Assembly (NCBI RefSeq): GCF_003464165.1
Contig: NZ_QSEK01000010.1
Coordinates: forward strand, 10,492-74,491
DNA length: 64,000 nt
Direction: 5' to 3'
Origin: Eubacterium sp. AM49-13BH
GTDB taxonomy: Bacteria > Bacillota > Clostridia > Lachnospirales > Lachnospiraceae
Shown: in pieces, positions 17,531 through 28,122 of the stretch
Layout of the letters: each line of letters starts with the position of its first letter
How positions within the stretch are numbered: the stretch's first letter is position 1
Notes under the pieces: model-generated
What the model was told of the DNA's origin: nothing
The model's database searches: none
Seen by the model: only the letters and a program-made list of their open reading frames with translations
Program-made: the position numbers and the translations under genes

Positions 17531-20500
17531 TTATTTAACAGATATTCTTCTTTTCTTTGATACAAATACAATTCCTGCTAATGCACAAAGCATTAATACT
17601 ACATATAATGCAATTGGAGCTGTATCTCCAGTCTTTACAGTTTCACCTGTTGACTCTGTTGTTCCATTAACATTATTGTCTTTTCCTGTTTCTCCACCGT
17701 CTGCTACATCGCCCTTTGATGAACCGTCATCCTTAGAGATAACTTCTTTATAATGAACTGGCTTCCATGTACCAAGAACTGTATCAACAGCAGAAACATT
17801 TTCTGAATCAATATAATTAACAACAGCATCTAATGTACTATTAGTGCAGCCTGTTGTCACAAATGCTTCACCCTTGTTTGTGTTATTGTACTCATTGAAG
17901 ATTGCTGAAGCCTTCTCTCCATTAGACATTTCTGCCCAGCCTTCTGAGTCAATGTATCCATTAGTCTCACACTCAATAAATGATGCATTAGAGTTAGCAC
18001 CCCATGTTCTACCATACTTACCTAATACTGCTGCATCACCATGTGCTCCATCTGTTGTAACCTCACAGTTTCTGAATACATATGGGCTTGTCTTAGGTGC
18101 AACAATGTAACCAATCTTTGCATTATTATTTTCATCATTCTTATATGTCTTCCACTGTAACTTACAGTTATCAAATACAGCTGCAAACTCACCACAGATA
18201 TAATCTACATTACCACCGATTGTACAACCGTTGAAATATGCGTGATATCCATAATTTGCTGAACCATTTCTACCAAGTGTATCCTGTGATGAAAGAATTG
18301 AACAGTTGAAAACTTCAATATTATCAGCCTCAATATAGAAAGCATTTGATCTCTCTTTAAACTTGTAATCTGATACATCTGCGCCTTCTGCTAATCTGTC
18401 TACTGAAAGATTTGAACCTGCAATATCTGTCTTCTCAGCCTCTGTTAAGTAATAGTTGTATGTATTCAAGAATGTTGTATTCTCTGCAACAAAATTATTA
18501 CCTCTAACAATGAATACACCACCCCAGAGACTTCCATTTCCTTCTTCAGATGAGTATCTGTCCATAGCAAGTGTCTTATTGTAAAGACCTGTTGCTGGAT
18601 CTATTGAATAATACTTTGTTCCAACACCATAATACCATGAAATTGTATGTCCATTACCCTTAAGTGTTACATATGGTGCAGCCATAACTACCTGTTCAAA
18701 TACATCAGATGTAAGGTTAATAGTTACTCTGCCTGCTTCGCCTTCTGGTCTGTTCTGCATACCAAGAATAGCATCTGAAGCTTCATTTAATGTATCATAA
18801 TCGCCAGGAACATTAATCTCTGACTTGAATTCTGTCATAGGAACAACTGAAATTCCTGTAATATATGTTGTTGCACCGAAGTTAACAACAGCATCACCTT
18901 CAACTACCATCTCAAATGTATCTGTCTTAGATGTTGTACCAACTGATGTATAACCCTTATCTGTTTCTGTACTATCGTACTTCTCCCCATTAACTGTAAA
19001 GTTGAATGCATAGTAAGTAGAAATAGTAACCTTAGCTTTTCCCTTTACTGGAATTGTAAGTGAAGAATCAGCTCTTGCTACTGTGTGAGGCTTTCCATTC
19101 TCTACTGCAATACTACCTGTTGTTGTAAGAGATGGAACTCTTGTATAGCTGTAATCTCTCTTAGATGCTGGATCATCCTTCTCTACATATACATCATTAA
19201 CATTATCAACACCAGCCTTAACAGATGCTCTGTCATATGTTGTTGAGCCATCCTTAGTCTCTACGCTTGTTGTATATTCACCAGGCTTTACAGAAACCTT
19301 GTATGAATCTCCTGTTATTGTTGCTTCATTTACTGTTCCACTAGTATTATTAGTAAACACGAGCTTTGTAACATTAGATGAATCTGTACCTACAATCTTA
19401 CCTGTAAGTTCAACATCCGGAACATTATTAAGTGTGATTGTAACTGCATCACCTGTTACTGTAAATGTCTGTGAATCACCTACAAGTGGCTTAACACCGC
19501 CATCGTTAGAGCTTACTCTGTATGTGTGTCCCTTAAGAAGCTTAAGAGATTTTGTTGTTGTGCTGAGAGATATCTCATCTCCACCTAACTGGTCATCTAC
19601 TAATGATAACTTTAATCCGCTACCAATTGTTGCATCAATATTATTTACAGTTACCGGAACTGTAATCTTCTCATCTGCAACATAGCTGTATCCAGCATAG
19701 AACATATTATTAGTCTTTCCTGTTGTTGACATAACATATGTCTTACCAGGAACAACTTTAAATGAATATGATGTTAATCCTGTTTCTGAATCAACAAAGC
19801 CTTCCTTAGTTCCATCAGCATTGAAAGTATGTACTCTGAGGAATGATGTTGAATTATAGTAAACTGTCATCATACCCTTGGCAGCTGGTGTAAATGTAGC
19901 TAAACATCCATCACCCTCTCCTGGAAGATTAGGAATATTATTGGCATCTGCATGTCTCTTACCTGATGTATAAGCATCATGTTCAACACCATTAATTGTA
20001 ACCTTCTTATCTGGCTTTACTGTATACTGAGTAATAACTCCGCCTACTGTCTGTCCACCTAATGTAAGTGTGCTGTCTCCGAACTTGTACTCACCAGTCT
20101 TAACAACACCATCTACAGCCTGCTCATCCATAACAAATGTAAAGTTTTCTACATTAGCCTCTGGCTCTGCAATATGCTTTACTTCAATGCTTCCAATATA
20201 TCCATCAGCTGTTGCAACTAAGTCTACATATCCTGCTGCACCTGAGTATGTATACTTGAATTCTTTGGTGCTGACATCTGTTCCTTCAATTGTAGCCTGA
20301 CTGACATCATATGATCCAATTGTGATTTCACATGAGCCCTTAACTGGAATCTTAACAACAGCTCCTGTGTTAAACTGTGCCCAGTCACCTCTTGTAGAAT
20401 CAAACTTACCAGTTGTAGCATCAATAACTAAGCCATTAACTTCACCAGTAGTTCCCTGAATGAGCTTTCCATTAGAACCCATTAATTCAGAACCGCTTCT

Positions 20501-21151
20501 GAAGTTCCATGTTCTGTCTCCGTTATCTTTTGATTCTACTAATGTTAAATTCTTAATCTTCATCTCACCTGAATCACCGCTTGCAAGTGTATCTGGTGTA
20601 AGTAAAATATAACCATCCTCAAAAGCTGCTGATGAAACTGTTACAGTAGCTTCTTTATCACCATTGATATTAACTGCATTAGGAAGTTCCTCTCTACCTG
20701 CTGTATTCAGACAGATAACTGCATTCTCTCCGCTCTTGTCACCAACATAAACATATCTGTTATTGTTGTTACTAGAAAACTTTAAAGTAAGTGTAACTGA
20801 TGTTGCTGTTGGGTCAACAGGAACAGCAATAACAGCATCCTTTGTTTTCTGAGCTGATAATCCTGCTCCACCAGTCTTAACATATGCTGTACCGGCAGCA
20901 ACCTTTATTCTGCCAACCTCATCACCTTCTGCTAAAGTAAGTGAACTGCTTCCTGAGTATTTTGAAAAATCCCAGGTTGTTGTTCTTTCGTTATTCTCCC
21001 ATGTACCAGCGTCTACTACAACCCCTGAATCAGCGGTCTTATCATCAGCTTTAGTATTAGTAATACTGCCTGGCATGAGAGCTGCAACCATAAGAACCGC
21101 CATGAATAATGATGCAATTCTTCTGATCTTGCGCTTTTTCATAAACTTCAT
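17531..21151 (-). CDS. Cell-surface pectin methylesterase with multiple beta-domains (CE8)
   Basis: A 1206-residue secreted enzyme that removes methyl esters from pectin. A signal peptide covers residues 1-35 (KKRKIRRIASLFMAVLMVAA). Residues about 40-780 hold several beta-rich modules, some alike (TWDFSKYSG and TWNFRSG), probably carbohydrate-binding. The catalytic beta-helix covers roughly 800-1150: QDT near residue 953, GGNVDYICG near 979 (catalytic Asp) and GRTWG near 1046 (substrate Arg). The end is a sorting-type tail: KTGDTAPIALYVVLM then KKRR; it lacks a classical LPxTG but matches TGD-type tails common in this family of bacteria. The start at 21151 has AAGGAGG. It is divergent from an AraC regulator and is followed by its own terminator. 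Confidence 0.9.
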   Translation of the reverse strand: MKFMKKRKIRRIASLFMAVLMVAALMPGSITNTKADDKTADSGVVVDAGTWENNERTTTWDFSKYSGSSSLTLAEGDEVGRIKVAAGTAYVKTGGAGLSAQKTKDAVIAVPVDPTATSVTLTLKFSSNNNNRYVYVGDKSGENAVICLNTAGREELPNAVNINGDKEATVTVSSAAFEDGYILLTPDTLASGDSGEMKIKNLTLVESKDNGDRTWNFRSGSELMGSNGKLIQGTTGEVNGLVIDATTGKFDSTRGDWAQFNTGAVVKIPVKGSCEITIGSYDVSQATIEGTDVSTKEFKYTYSGAAGYVDLVATADGYIGSIEVKHIAEPEANVENFTFVMDEQAVDGVVKTGEYKFGDSTLTLGGQTVGGVITQYTVKPDKKVTINGVEHDAYTSGKRHADANNIPNLPGEGDGCLATFTPAAKGMMTVYYNSTSFLRVHTFNADGTKEGFVDSETGLTSYSFKVVPGKTYVMSTTGKTNNMFYAGYSYVADEKITVPVTVNNIDATIGSGLKLSLVDDQLGGDEISLSTTTKSLKLLKGHTYRVSSNDGGVKPLVGDSQTFTVTGDAVTITLNNVPDVELTGKIVGTDSSNVTKLVFTNNTSGTVNEATITGDSYKVSVKPGEYTTSVETKDGSTTYDRASVKAGVDNVNDVYVEKDDPASKRDYSYTRVPSLTTTGSIAVENGKPHTVARADSSLTIPVKGKAKVTISTYYAFNFTVNGEKYDSTETDKGYTSVGTTSKTDTFEMVVEGDAVVNFGATTYITGISVVPMTEFKSEINVPGDYDTLNEASDAILGMQNRPEGEAGRVTINLTSDVFEQVVMAAPYVTLKGNGHTISWYYGVGTKYYSIDPATGLYNKTLAMDRYSSEEGNGSLWGGVFIVRGNNFVAENTTFLNTYNYYLTEAEKTDIAGSNLSVDRLAEGADVSDYKFKERSNAFYIEADNIEVFNCSILSSQDTLGRNGSANYGYHAYFNGCTIGGNVDYICGEFAAVFDNCKLQWKTYKNDENNNAKIGYIVAPKTSPYVFRNCEVTTDGAHGDAAVLGKYGRTWGANSNASFIECETNGYIDSEGWAEMSNGEKASAIFNEYNNTNKGEAFVTTGCTNSTLDAVVNYIDSENVSAVDTVLGTWKPVHYKEVISKDDGSSKGDVADGGETGKDNNVNGTTESTGETVKTGDTAPIALYVVLMLCALAGIVFVSKKRRISVK

Positions 21152-21455
21152 AATTATCCTCCTTAAATATATTTGCACACGATTGTGTCTTTCGCGGCAG
21201 TTTTCCGCTTTTGTTATCATAATACATTTATGTAATGTGTTTTGCTACCGCTTTTTTTGTTTCTTAAGTTGTTTTTACATATAATTTTGGTTTAAATTTT
21301 TATTCATTTGTTAATTACAGCAATATTTTTATGTGTTTTTTGTGCAAAATGTATATATTATGCTTATTTTGCTCTAAAATTTTCCGTTTTTAAGTCCATT
21401 TATTTTTTTATTTTTCTGTGTTAATATATCTTTAAATATAACTTCAGGAGAATGT
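21152..21455. promoter_or_regulatory. Divergent control region of pectinesterase and AraC gene
   Basis: A 304-base, very AT-rich gap with T runs, between two divergent starts. Promoter-like hexamers are present but none stands out. By analogy with other AraC-controlled polysaccharide genes, operator sites for the AraC protein are expected here. No clear repeat was found by eye. Confidence 0.4.
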
Positions 21456-22286
21456 ATGAATTCAAATTATTTTAACATTTCAAAATTATATCGCACTCCA
21501 AAAAATTCAATGTCATCTTCTCATACGCACTCTTTCTGGGAATTATTTTACCTCACTAAAGGAAGCTGCAGCATTTTAATAAGAGATGCTTTATATGAAA
21601 TAAATGAAGGAACCATCTTCCTGATTCCACATGACATTTCTCATAAAGCCATATATTCCAGTACAGATAATGAGCGAATTGTAATTGAATTAGGGGATGA
21701 CTATGTATCACCAATTATATCAGGTTTCCCCGACTTAACTTTTTATAATAAATACTGCTGTCATTTCTTTACTTTTAATCTGTCAGCATCTAACCTGATT
21801 AATTATTATTTCGACACTATTCTTTTAGAATCTAAAAAACACAATTCTATATCTTCATTAACTATAAGGCATTCAATTCAGGGAATTATTCTGTGTATAA
21901 TCCGTTCCGGTTTTGATATAACAGCATCATTAAATGTCAGGAACTCATTACAAACAGAGAATATAATTATTCAGAATGCTATTGATTACATAGAACAGAA
22001 CTTTTCCGCCAATATTTCTTTGACTACTTTGGCTGAACATTTACATCTGAACCCTTCTTATCTGTCCAAGCTTTTTAAAGATGAAACTGAAATGACATTT
22101 AAAGATTTTCTGAATAGGACACGAATTACCCATGCTGAAAGATTATTGCTTGAAACCAGCCTTCCAATGTCAGATGTTGCTTCATTATGTGGATATGAAT
22201 CCGGTAATTATTTTGGGGATGTTTTCAAGAAAACAAAAGGTATTTCCCCTATCAAATTCAGGGAAGCAAAAGGTTATATTGCATAA
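21456..22286 (+). CDS. AraC-family transcription regulator
   Basis: 276 residues. Residues 1-150 form a cupin-like sensing domain (SSSHTHSFWELFYLTKGSC, with the metal- or sugar-pocket His pair). Residues 175-276 form the AraC double helix-turn-helix (ISLTTLAEHLHLNPSYLSKLF and MSDVASLCGYESGNYFGDVF). It has AGGAG 7 bases ahead of the ATG. It is divergent from the pectinesterase, so it most likely controls that gene in response to a pectin-derived sugar; this is inference from position. A shared two-way terminator follows the gene. Confidence 0.9.
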   Translation: MNSNYFNISKLYRTPKNSMSSSHTHSFWELFYLTKGSCSILIRDALYEINEGTIFLIPHDISHKAIYSSTDNERIVIELGDDYVSPIISGFPDLTFYNKYCCHFFTFNLSASNLINYYFDTILLESKKHNSISSLTIRHSIQGIILCIIRSGFDITASLNVRNSLQTENIIIQNAIDYIEQNFSANISLTTLAEHLHLNPSYLSKLFKDETEMTFKDFLNRTRITHAERLLLETSLPMSDVASLCGYESGNYFGDVFKKTKGISPIKFREAKGYIA

Positions 22287-22339
22287 AAAAGGTCTGACTC
22301 TGAAAATGCGCTAACGCATCTATCAAAGTCAGACCTTTT
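22286..22339. terminator. Two-way terminator between AraC gene and spoVG
   Basis: AAAAGGTCTGACT pairs with AGTCAGACCTTTT, and a second inner hairpin ATGCG/CGCAT sits at the tip. A runs on one side and T runs on the other suit both convergent genes. Confidence 0.9.
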
Positions 22340-22354
22340 AAATGTGTTAAATTG

Positions 22355-22621
22355 TTACTCCTCTACATCCTCTGCCTTATCATAGGCCTCAAGAACAAGC
22401 TTCTGCAGCTTATCTCTTGTCTGAGTGTTGATAGGATGAGCAATGTCTCGATACTCTCCGTCTGATGATTTTCTGCTTGGCATTGCAATGAACAAGCCCT
22501 TCTCTCCCTCAATCACCTTAATATCATGTACCACGAACTCATCATCTATTGTGATTGACACAACTGCTCTCATCTTGCCCTCTTTAGCAATCTTTCTTAC
22601 CCTTACATCTGTTATATTCAT
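22355..22621 (-). CDS. spoVG: Septation/sporulation regulator SpoVG
   Basis: An 88-residue SpoVG. It is a small nucleic acid-binding protein that affects septation, sporulation and surface genes in Firmicutes. Seen: [32 protein letters not shown] and the family motif [23 protein letters not shown] near the C-terminal third (given here as [10 protein letters not shown]). Length is normal. It is a short single gene downstream of glgD, separated by about 70 bases. Confidence 0.95.
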   Translation of the reverse strand: MNITDVRVRKIAKEGKMRAVVSITIDDEFVVHDIKVIEGEKGLFIAMPSRKSSDGEYRDIAHPINTQTRDKLQKLVLEAYDKAEDVEE

Positions 22622-22691
22622 AACGCACCCCTTTTTAGGTTATATTAACCTCGTTATACTTTGGTTCAAACACCTTCTGTTGAAACTATTA

Positions 22692-23807
22692 TTAATAGTA
22701 TAAAGGACTATCCTCCACAACAATCCTTGTACCATTCTCTCCAACATATCTTGAATTAGCTTTGATTGTACTGTTGCTTTCAACAATACAGTTCTCAATA
22801 TAAGCATTATCTCCAATATATGCATTATTAAGAATAATTGAATTCTTAATTACACTGTTATTACCAACATATATCTTCTTGAATAACACTGAGTCTTCAA
22901 CAGTTCCGTTAATTATACATCCGCTTGAAACAAGGCTGTTTCTTACGTTAGCTCCGAAGTTATACTTTGCTGGTGGAAGATCTTCTACCTTAGAATATAC
23001 ATCCGGATACTGCTTGAAGAAGTAATCTCTTACATCCTTATTAAGGAAATCCATATTAGTCTTGTAATATGCATCCACTGTTGAAATATTGCTCCAGTAA
23101 GAATCAATATTATAACCATATATCTTCTTGATATTCTTATATCTTACAAGAATATCTCTTACAAACTCATGTCTGTCTTCTTCAGCAGCCTTCTCAAGAA
23201 GCTCTATGAGAAGTCTTCTTCTTATTACATAGATACCAGTTGAAACTGTTGAGAGGTTAGTCTCTATTGGTTTCTCATCAATATCTGTGATTCTGCCTTC
23301 TTCTGTCATGGCTACAACGCCATAACGACCTATGTCTGAACGGTCTTCAAGCTTCTTAACAACAACTGTTATATCTGCTTTCTTCTCAATGTGATACTGA
23401 AGTACCTTATTGTAATCAAGCTTATATACACCATCACCTGACGCAATAACTACATATGGTTCATGGCTCTGCTTTAAGAAATGTATATTCTGATATAATG
23501 AATCAGCTGTTCCACGATACCAGTTGCTGCTCTCAGCAGTAATTGTAGGAGTAAATACGAATAATCCTCCCTGTTTTCTTCCGAAATCCCACCACTTAGA
23601 TGAACTTAAATGTTCATTAAGTGATCTTGCGTTATACTGTGTGATAACAGCTACTTTCTGGATTCTTGAATTAGTCATGTTGCTTAATGCAAAATCTATG
23701 GCGCGATAACTTCCGGCAATCGGCATGGCTGCAATCGCTCTCTTATTAGAGAGTTCACGCATCGCTCTGTTATTTCCGCCAGCTAATATAATACCTATTG
23801 CTTTCAT
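22692..23807 (-). CDS. glgD: GlgD, non-catalytic ADP-glucose pyrophosphorylase partner
   Basis: A 371-residue sugar nucleotidyltransferase-like protein with a C-terminal hexapeptide (left-handed beta-helix) domain (about 280-371: NSVIKNSIILNNAYIGDNAY). The glycine loop is LAGGNNRAMRELSNKRAIA rather than the GGQGSRL of GlgC, so it is the modulatory subunit. In Firmicutes, GlgC and GlgD form a more active complex that makes ADP-glucose for glycogen. It overlaps glgC by one base (TAATG), so translation is coupled. Confidence 0.93.
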   Translation of the reverse strand: MKAIGIILAGGNNRAMRELSNKRAIAAMPIAGSYRAIDFALSNMTNSRIQKVAVITQYNARSLNEHLSSSKWWDFGRKQGGLFVFTPTITAESSNWYRGTADSLYQNIHFLKQSHEPYVVIASGDGVYKLDYNKVLQYHIEKKADITVVVKKLEDRSDIGRYGVVAMTEEGRITDIDEKPIETNLSTVSTGIYVIRRRLLIELLEKAAEEDRHEFVRDILVRYKNIKKIYGYNIDSYWSNISTVDAYYKTNMDFLNKDVRDYFFKQYPDVYSKVEDLPPAKYNFGANVRNSLVSSGCIINGTVEDSVLFKKIYVGNNSVIKNSIILNNAYIGDNAYIENCIVESNSTIKANSRYVGENGTRIVVEDSPLYY

Positions 23808-25078
23808 TAATTATCACCTGCCTTAATTATTATGCCTCCGCCTGGTAACTCACCATTAGGGTAATCCTGTAATGTTGTCTCCCCTGATATGGCTGTATTC
23901 TTTCCAACCTTAACATTGTCCGGAATAACAGACCACTCACCGACGGTAACAAGTCCAGAATTATATATCTTAGGGAACTTAACATTCTCTGCTTCTTCAC
24001 CAACTCCAAGTTCAACATTCTCTCCAATCGTTACATCTTCTGCGATTATTGACTTGGTTATTGTTGTGTTCTTTCCGATGTGGGAATTATTCATAATTAT
24101 TGAATCACGGATTACACATCCTTCCTCAATAACTACACCTGAACCGATTACGGAATTAAATACACGTCCGTATACTTCTGTTCCGTCACCTATGATACTC
24201 TTCTCAATATATGCATCTTTAGCTATATACTGTGGTGGAATTGTATCTGTCTTGGTATATATCTTCCAGAATTCTTCATACAGATTAAATATAGGGATAA
24301 TGTCTATAAGCTCCATGTTAGCTTCCCAATATGAGCTTAATGTTCCTACATCCTTCCAGTATCCGTTATACTCGTAAGCAAATATTCTCTTATTATTATT
24401 AAAGCAGTATGGAATTACATGTTTTCCGAAGTCACATTCCTGCTGATCCTTAAGCTTGATCAGTGCATCCTTAAGAACCTTCCAGCTGAATATGTATATA
24501 CCCATTGAAGCAAGATTGCTCTTTGGATGTTCTGGTTTCTCTTCGAATTCAGTAATCTTATTATCGTTATCTGTTACAACTACACCGAATCTGCTTGCTT
24601 CCTCTATAGGTACAGGCATTGCAGCTATTGTTATATCTGCATTATTAGCCTTGTGATAATCAAGCATTATCTTATAATCCATCTTGTATATATGATCACC
24701 AGAAAGAATAAGTACATATTCTGGATTATACTGCTCCATATATTCAAGGTTCTGGTAAATGGCATTAGCTGTTCCTGTATACCATTCACTGTTCTGACTC
24801 TTCTCATAAGGTGGAAGAACTGATACCCCTCCAACATTACGATCCAAATCCCAAGGAATACCAATTCCTATGTGCGTATTAAGACGGAGTGGCTGATACT
24901 GTGTTAAAACACCTACTGTATCGATTCCTGAATTAATACAGTTACTGAGAGGGAAGTCAATTATTCTATACTTTCCTCCAAATGCTACTGCCGGCTTTGC
25001 CACTTTAGAAGTAAGTACTCCTAATCTGCTTCCCTGGCCACCAGCTAACAGCATTGCAATCATTTCTTTTTTAATCAT
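23807..25078 (-). CDS. glgC: Glucose-1-phosphate adenylyltransferase
   Basis: A 423-residue catalytic subunit that makes ADP-glucose from glucose-1-phosphate and ATP, the committed step of glycogen synthesis. Seen: [20 protein letters not shown], the sugar-binding loop [31 protein letters not shown], and a C-terminal beta-helix of hexapeptide repeats ([20 protein letters not shown]). It starts 7 bases after AGGTGAT. It is the first gene of the glgC-glgD pair. Confidence 0.96.
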   Translation of the reverse strand: MIKKEMIAMLLAGGQGSRLGVLTSKVAKPAVAFGGKYRIIDFPLSNCINSGIDTVGVLTQYQPLRLNTHIGIGIPWDLDRNVGGVSVLPPYEKSQNSEWYTGTANAIYQNLEYMEQYNPEYVLILSGDHIYKMDYKIMLDYHKANNADITIAAMPVPIEEASRFGVVVTDNDNKITEFEEKPEHPKSNLASMGIYIFSWKVLKDALIKLKDQQECDFGKHVIPYCFNNNKRIFAYEYNGYWKDVGTLSSYWEANMELIDIIPIFNLYEEFWKIYTKTDTIPPQYIAKDAYIEKSIIGDGTEVYGRVFNSVIGSGVVIEEGCVIRDSIIMNNSHIGKNTTITKSIIAEDVTIGENVELGVGEEAENVKFPKIYNSGLVTVGEWSVIPDNVKVGKNTAISGETTLQDYPNGELPGGGIIIKAGDN

Positions 25079-25286
25079 GCTATCACCTCTGATGTTAATT
25101 TTTTACTGCTTTTAGATATTCTGATTATATCATACTATTTTCATTAAGTAAAAAGAATTTCGCTTTTTTTATACACATTTTTATGCACATTTTCTAAATC
25201 GTATAGTATATAATAAGAAAGGTTTGAAAAATAAGCCGATAAGACATACAATATAACAAACACTAATTTCAAGAAAGGACAATATC

Positions 25287-26666
25287 ATGTACAAGATTGA
25301 TTTCAACAACCCTATCCATATTCACTTCATTGGCATAGGCGGTATAAGTATGAGCGGACTTGCCAAGATTCTCTTATCTAAAGGTTTTACTGTTTCAGGC
25401 TCTGATGCTCACTCATCAGCTCTTACTGACGAACTTATCGGGGACGGCTGTATCGTATCCGTACCACAGAGCGCCGGTAATATAACTAATGATATAGATC
25501 TTGTTGTATATACAGCAGCAATTCATCCGGACAATCCAGAATTCAAGGCAGCTAAGGAGGCTGGTCTTCCAATGCTTACCCGTGCCGAGCTTCTTGGTCA
25601 GATTATGACTATCTACAAGAATGCCATTAACATTGCAGGTACTCATGGAAAGACAACGACTACTTCCATGGTCTCTGAAATATTACTTGCAGCAAGCATG
25701 GATCCTACTATCTCTGTAGGTGGTATCCTTAACAGCATTGGCGGCAATACAAGAGTCGGCGGTGATAGATACTTTGTTGCAGAAGCCTGCGAATATACTA
25801 ACAGCTTTTTATCATTTAATCCTACAATGAACATTATTCTTAATGTCAAGGAAGATCATCTTGATTTCTTCAAGGATATTGATGACATCCGCCATTCTTT
25901 CAAGCTTTTTACTGAAAAGCTTCCTTCTGACGGAACTCTCATCATCAATACTGACATTGATAATTATGAATATTTCTATCAGGATACTGACTGCGAGGTC
26001 ATAACATTTGGTTCTGACCCAGCAAAGAGCATGTACAGTGCTTCTGATATCACTTACGACGAACTTGGAAGATGCACATATTCTCTTCTTATTAATAGTG
26101 AGAAGACTGACACCATAACTCTTGGTGTACCTGGTCTTCACAATGTATATAATTCTCTTGCTGCTATTGCCGCTGCCAGAAAGCTTTCTGTTGATATGGT
26201 ACATATCAAAACAGGTCTTTCTAACTTTAAAGGTACAAACAGAAGATTTGAGAAGAAAGGCACATTTAACGGAGTTACTGTTATTGATGACTATGCTCAC
26301 CACCCTGACGAAATCCGTGCTACCTTAGCTTCTGCTGCCCACTATCCACACAATCATGTATGGGTAGTCTTCCAGCCTCATACATATTCGCGTACCAAGC
26401 TTTTATTCAATGAGTTTGCTGATGCTTTAAGCCACGCTGATAAGGTTGTCCTTGCCAAGATATATGCTGCAAGAGAAACTGACACTCTCGGAATCAGCTC
26501 TGCTGACCTGTGTGAAAAGATACAGTCTCTTGGTAAAGAATGTATATATATAGACAATTTTGAGGACATTGAAAAATATTTATTAAAAAATTGTATCAAC
26601 GGTGACTTGTTAATAACTATGGGTGCAGGTGACGTATATAAAATCGGCGAAGACTTGCTTAAATAG
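25287..26666 (+). CDS. murC: UDP-N-acetylmuramate--L-alanine ligase
   Basis: A 459-residue Mur ligase that adds L-alanine to UDP-MurNAc in peptidoglycan precursor synthesis. Seen: N-terminal Rossmann-type UDP-binding GIGGISMSGLAKILLSKG, the ATP P-loop GTHGKTTTTSMVSEI, the middle YFVAEACEYTNSFL, and DDYAHHPDEIRATL in the C-terminal domain. AAAGGA precedes the ATG. A -10 TATAAT is at 25209-25214 with a poor -35. It is divergent from glgC. Confidence 0.97.
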   Translation: MYKIDFNNPIHIHFIGIGGISMSGLAKILLSKGFTVSGSDAHSSALTDELIGDGCIVSVPQSAGNITNDIDLVVYTAAIHPDNPEFKAAKEAGLPMLTRAELLGQIMTIYKNAINIAGTHGKTTTTSMVSEILLAASMDPTISVGGILNSIGGNTRVGGDRYFVAEACEYTNSFLSFNPTMNIILNVKEDHLDFFKDIDDIRHSFKLFTEKLPSDGTLIINTDIDNYEYFYQDTDCEVITFGSDPAKSMYSASDITYDELGRCTYSLLINSEKTDTITLGVPGLHNVYNSLAAIAAARKLSVDMVHIKTGLSNFKGTNRRFEKKGTFNGVTVIDDYAHHPDEIRATLASAAHYPHNHVWVVFQPHTYSRTKLLFNEFADALSHADKVVLAKIYAARETDTLGISSADLCEKIQSLGKECIYIDNFEDIEKYLLKNCINGDLLITMGAGDVYKIGEDLLK

Positions 26667-26701
26667 TACATTTTCCACCCGCACGAACTTTTTCAACAAA
26701 G

Positions 26702-26848
26702 TTATCCACATTATCCACAATTTTCTGTTACTAAATTGTTCAGAATGATTGTGGATAATTTTTTATTCTGGCATTTTTCTGAACCCACATTTTATGCGGT
26801 TTTCCTATGTATATTTTTTATTTATCCACATTTTCCACATTATCCACA
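26702..26848. promoter_or_regulatory. Cluster of six DnaA boxes upstream of the dnaD-like gene
   Basis: Perfect TTATCCACA occurs at 26702-26710, 26711-26719, 26822-26830 and 26840-26848 (plus strand) and as its complement at 26750-26758. A near match TTTTCCACA sits at 26831-26839. The spacer between the two groups is AT-rich. The region lies between murC and the DnaD/DnaC-like genes. Confidence 0.85.
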
Positions 26849-26933
26849 TTTCTCCTTTCCGCACTGGACGTGCTTTGCATTTATTTTTTTCAGTGGTATA
26901 ATCTGCTCATAACTTTTTGGGGAGACTAATACC

Positions 26934-28105
26934 ATGAATAATCTGAACTTGTATTCAGAGACTGTTTCTGGCTATACAGCAGTTTCTGATATTTTCATAG
27001 ACGAATATGTACCATCAGCCAACGGAGACTTTGTTAAGGTCTATCTTTATCTTTTGAGACTTTTCACAAGAAAGAACAGTAACTTAAGCATCTCTTCTCT
27101 TGCTGATACTTTTAACCAGACTGAGAATGATGTGATGCGTGCTTTAAGATACTGGGACAGATCTGTCTTGTCCAGCTTTCTTACGACGACAATAACCAGC
27201 TTTGCGGTATCACTTTGAAGGATATTGCTAATCACGGTTATTCACCTGAACCTGATGACCGCATTGCTGCCCCTGAGATTAATAACGATGCTGTTGACAA
27301 TTCTGTTTCAGAGGCTGCCGCAGATAACAAACCCGTTTCCTGTAGTTCTGCATCTGATTCATCATCTAATGTTGTCTCTATGGATTTTGCCACGGCATCT
27401 TCAGCACACAATATAGAGCCTTCGAAAGTAACTGCTCCTGCTGACAAGCTTAGCGAGCTTAATTCCAATGATGATTTTTCAATGTTGCTTTTCGTAATCC
27501 AGACTTATCTTGGAAAGACCCTTTCTCAGCCTGAGACTAATGCTATTGTGTATTTCTATGACACATTACATTTCTCTGCTGACCTTATCGAATACCTTTT
27601 TGAATACTGCGTATCCAAGGGTAAGACTTCAATAAGATACATAGAGAAGGTTGCTCTTGCATGGGCTGATGAAGGTATCAGCACTGTTGATGCTGCCAAA
27701 GATGAAGTATCCAATCATAATGAAGCTGTCTTCAGTGTCATGAAAGCATTTGGACTTAACAGCAGAGAACCTGGTAAGGTTGAGAAAGACCTTATTATCA
27801 AGTGGACTGATATATACTGCTTCGAAACTGACATAATTGTCGAAGCATGTAACAGAACCATGAAGGCTACTCACCAGCCAAGCTTTGAATATGCCGATTC
27901 TATTCTTACCAAGTGGCATACTTCTAACATCAGAAGTTCTGAGGATATCAGGAAAGCTGATGCACAGTACGAAGCCGGTAAGGCCGCCAAAGCAGCTAAG
28001 TCATCTAATGTCATTAAACAGAATGCTAACCGTTTTAATAATTACCAGCAGCGTCCTAAGAAATCTGACGACTGGTATAACTCTCTGCTAAGTAATAATA
28101 ATTAA
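26934..28105 (+). pseudogene. DnaD-domain replication protein, frame broken once
   Basis: Read through one repaired base, this is a protein of about 390 residues. It has an N-terminal winged-helix domain (FLRLFTRKN-like start, LADTFNQTENDVMRALRYW), an acidic low-complexity linker, and a C-terminal DnaD/DnaB2 domain (residues about 185-330). The end shows the family motif WYNSLL. Such proteins help load the replicative helicase. At about 27165 the sequence reads TCTGTCTT; TCTGGTCTT would restore YWDRSGLVQLSYDDNNQLC. The break is a single missing G in a GG pair. The start has GGGGAG upstream. It is 17 bases before a helicase-loader gene, as with dnaD/dnaI-type partners in Firmicutes. Confidence 0.8.
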
Positions 28106-28122
28106 TTATAAGGAGTGGTGCT

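Noticed and set aside
26667..26933. Main chromosome origin
   Set aside because: DnaA boxes are many, but dnaA and dnaN are not here and no clear AT-rich unwinding block next to the boxes could be proved; recorded as a DnaA-box cluster instead.
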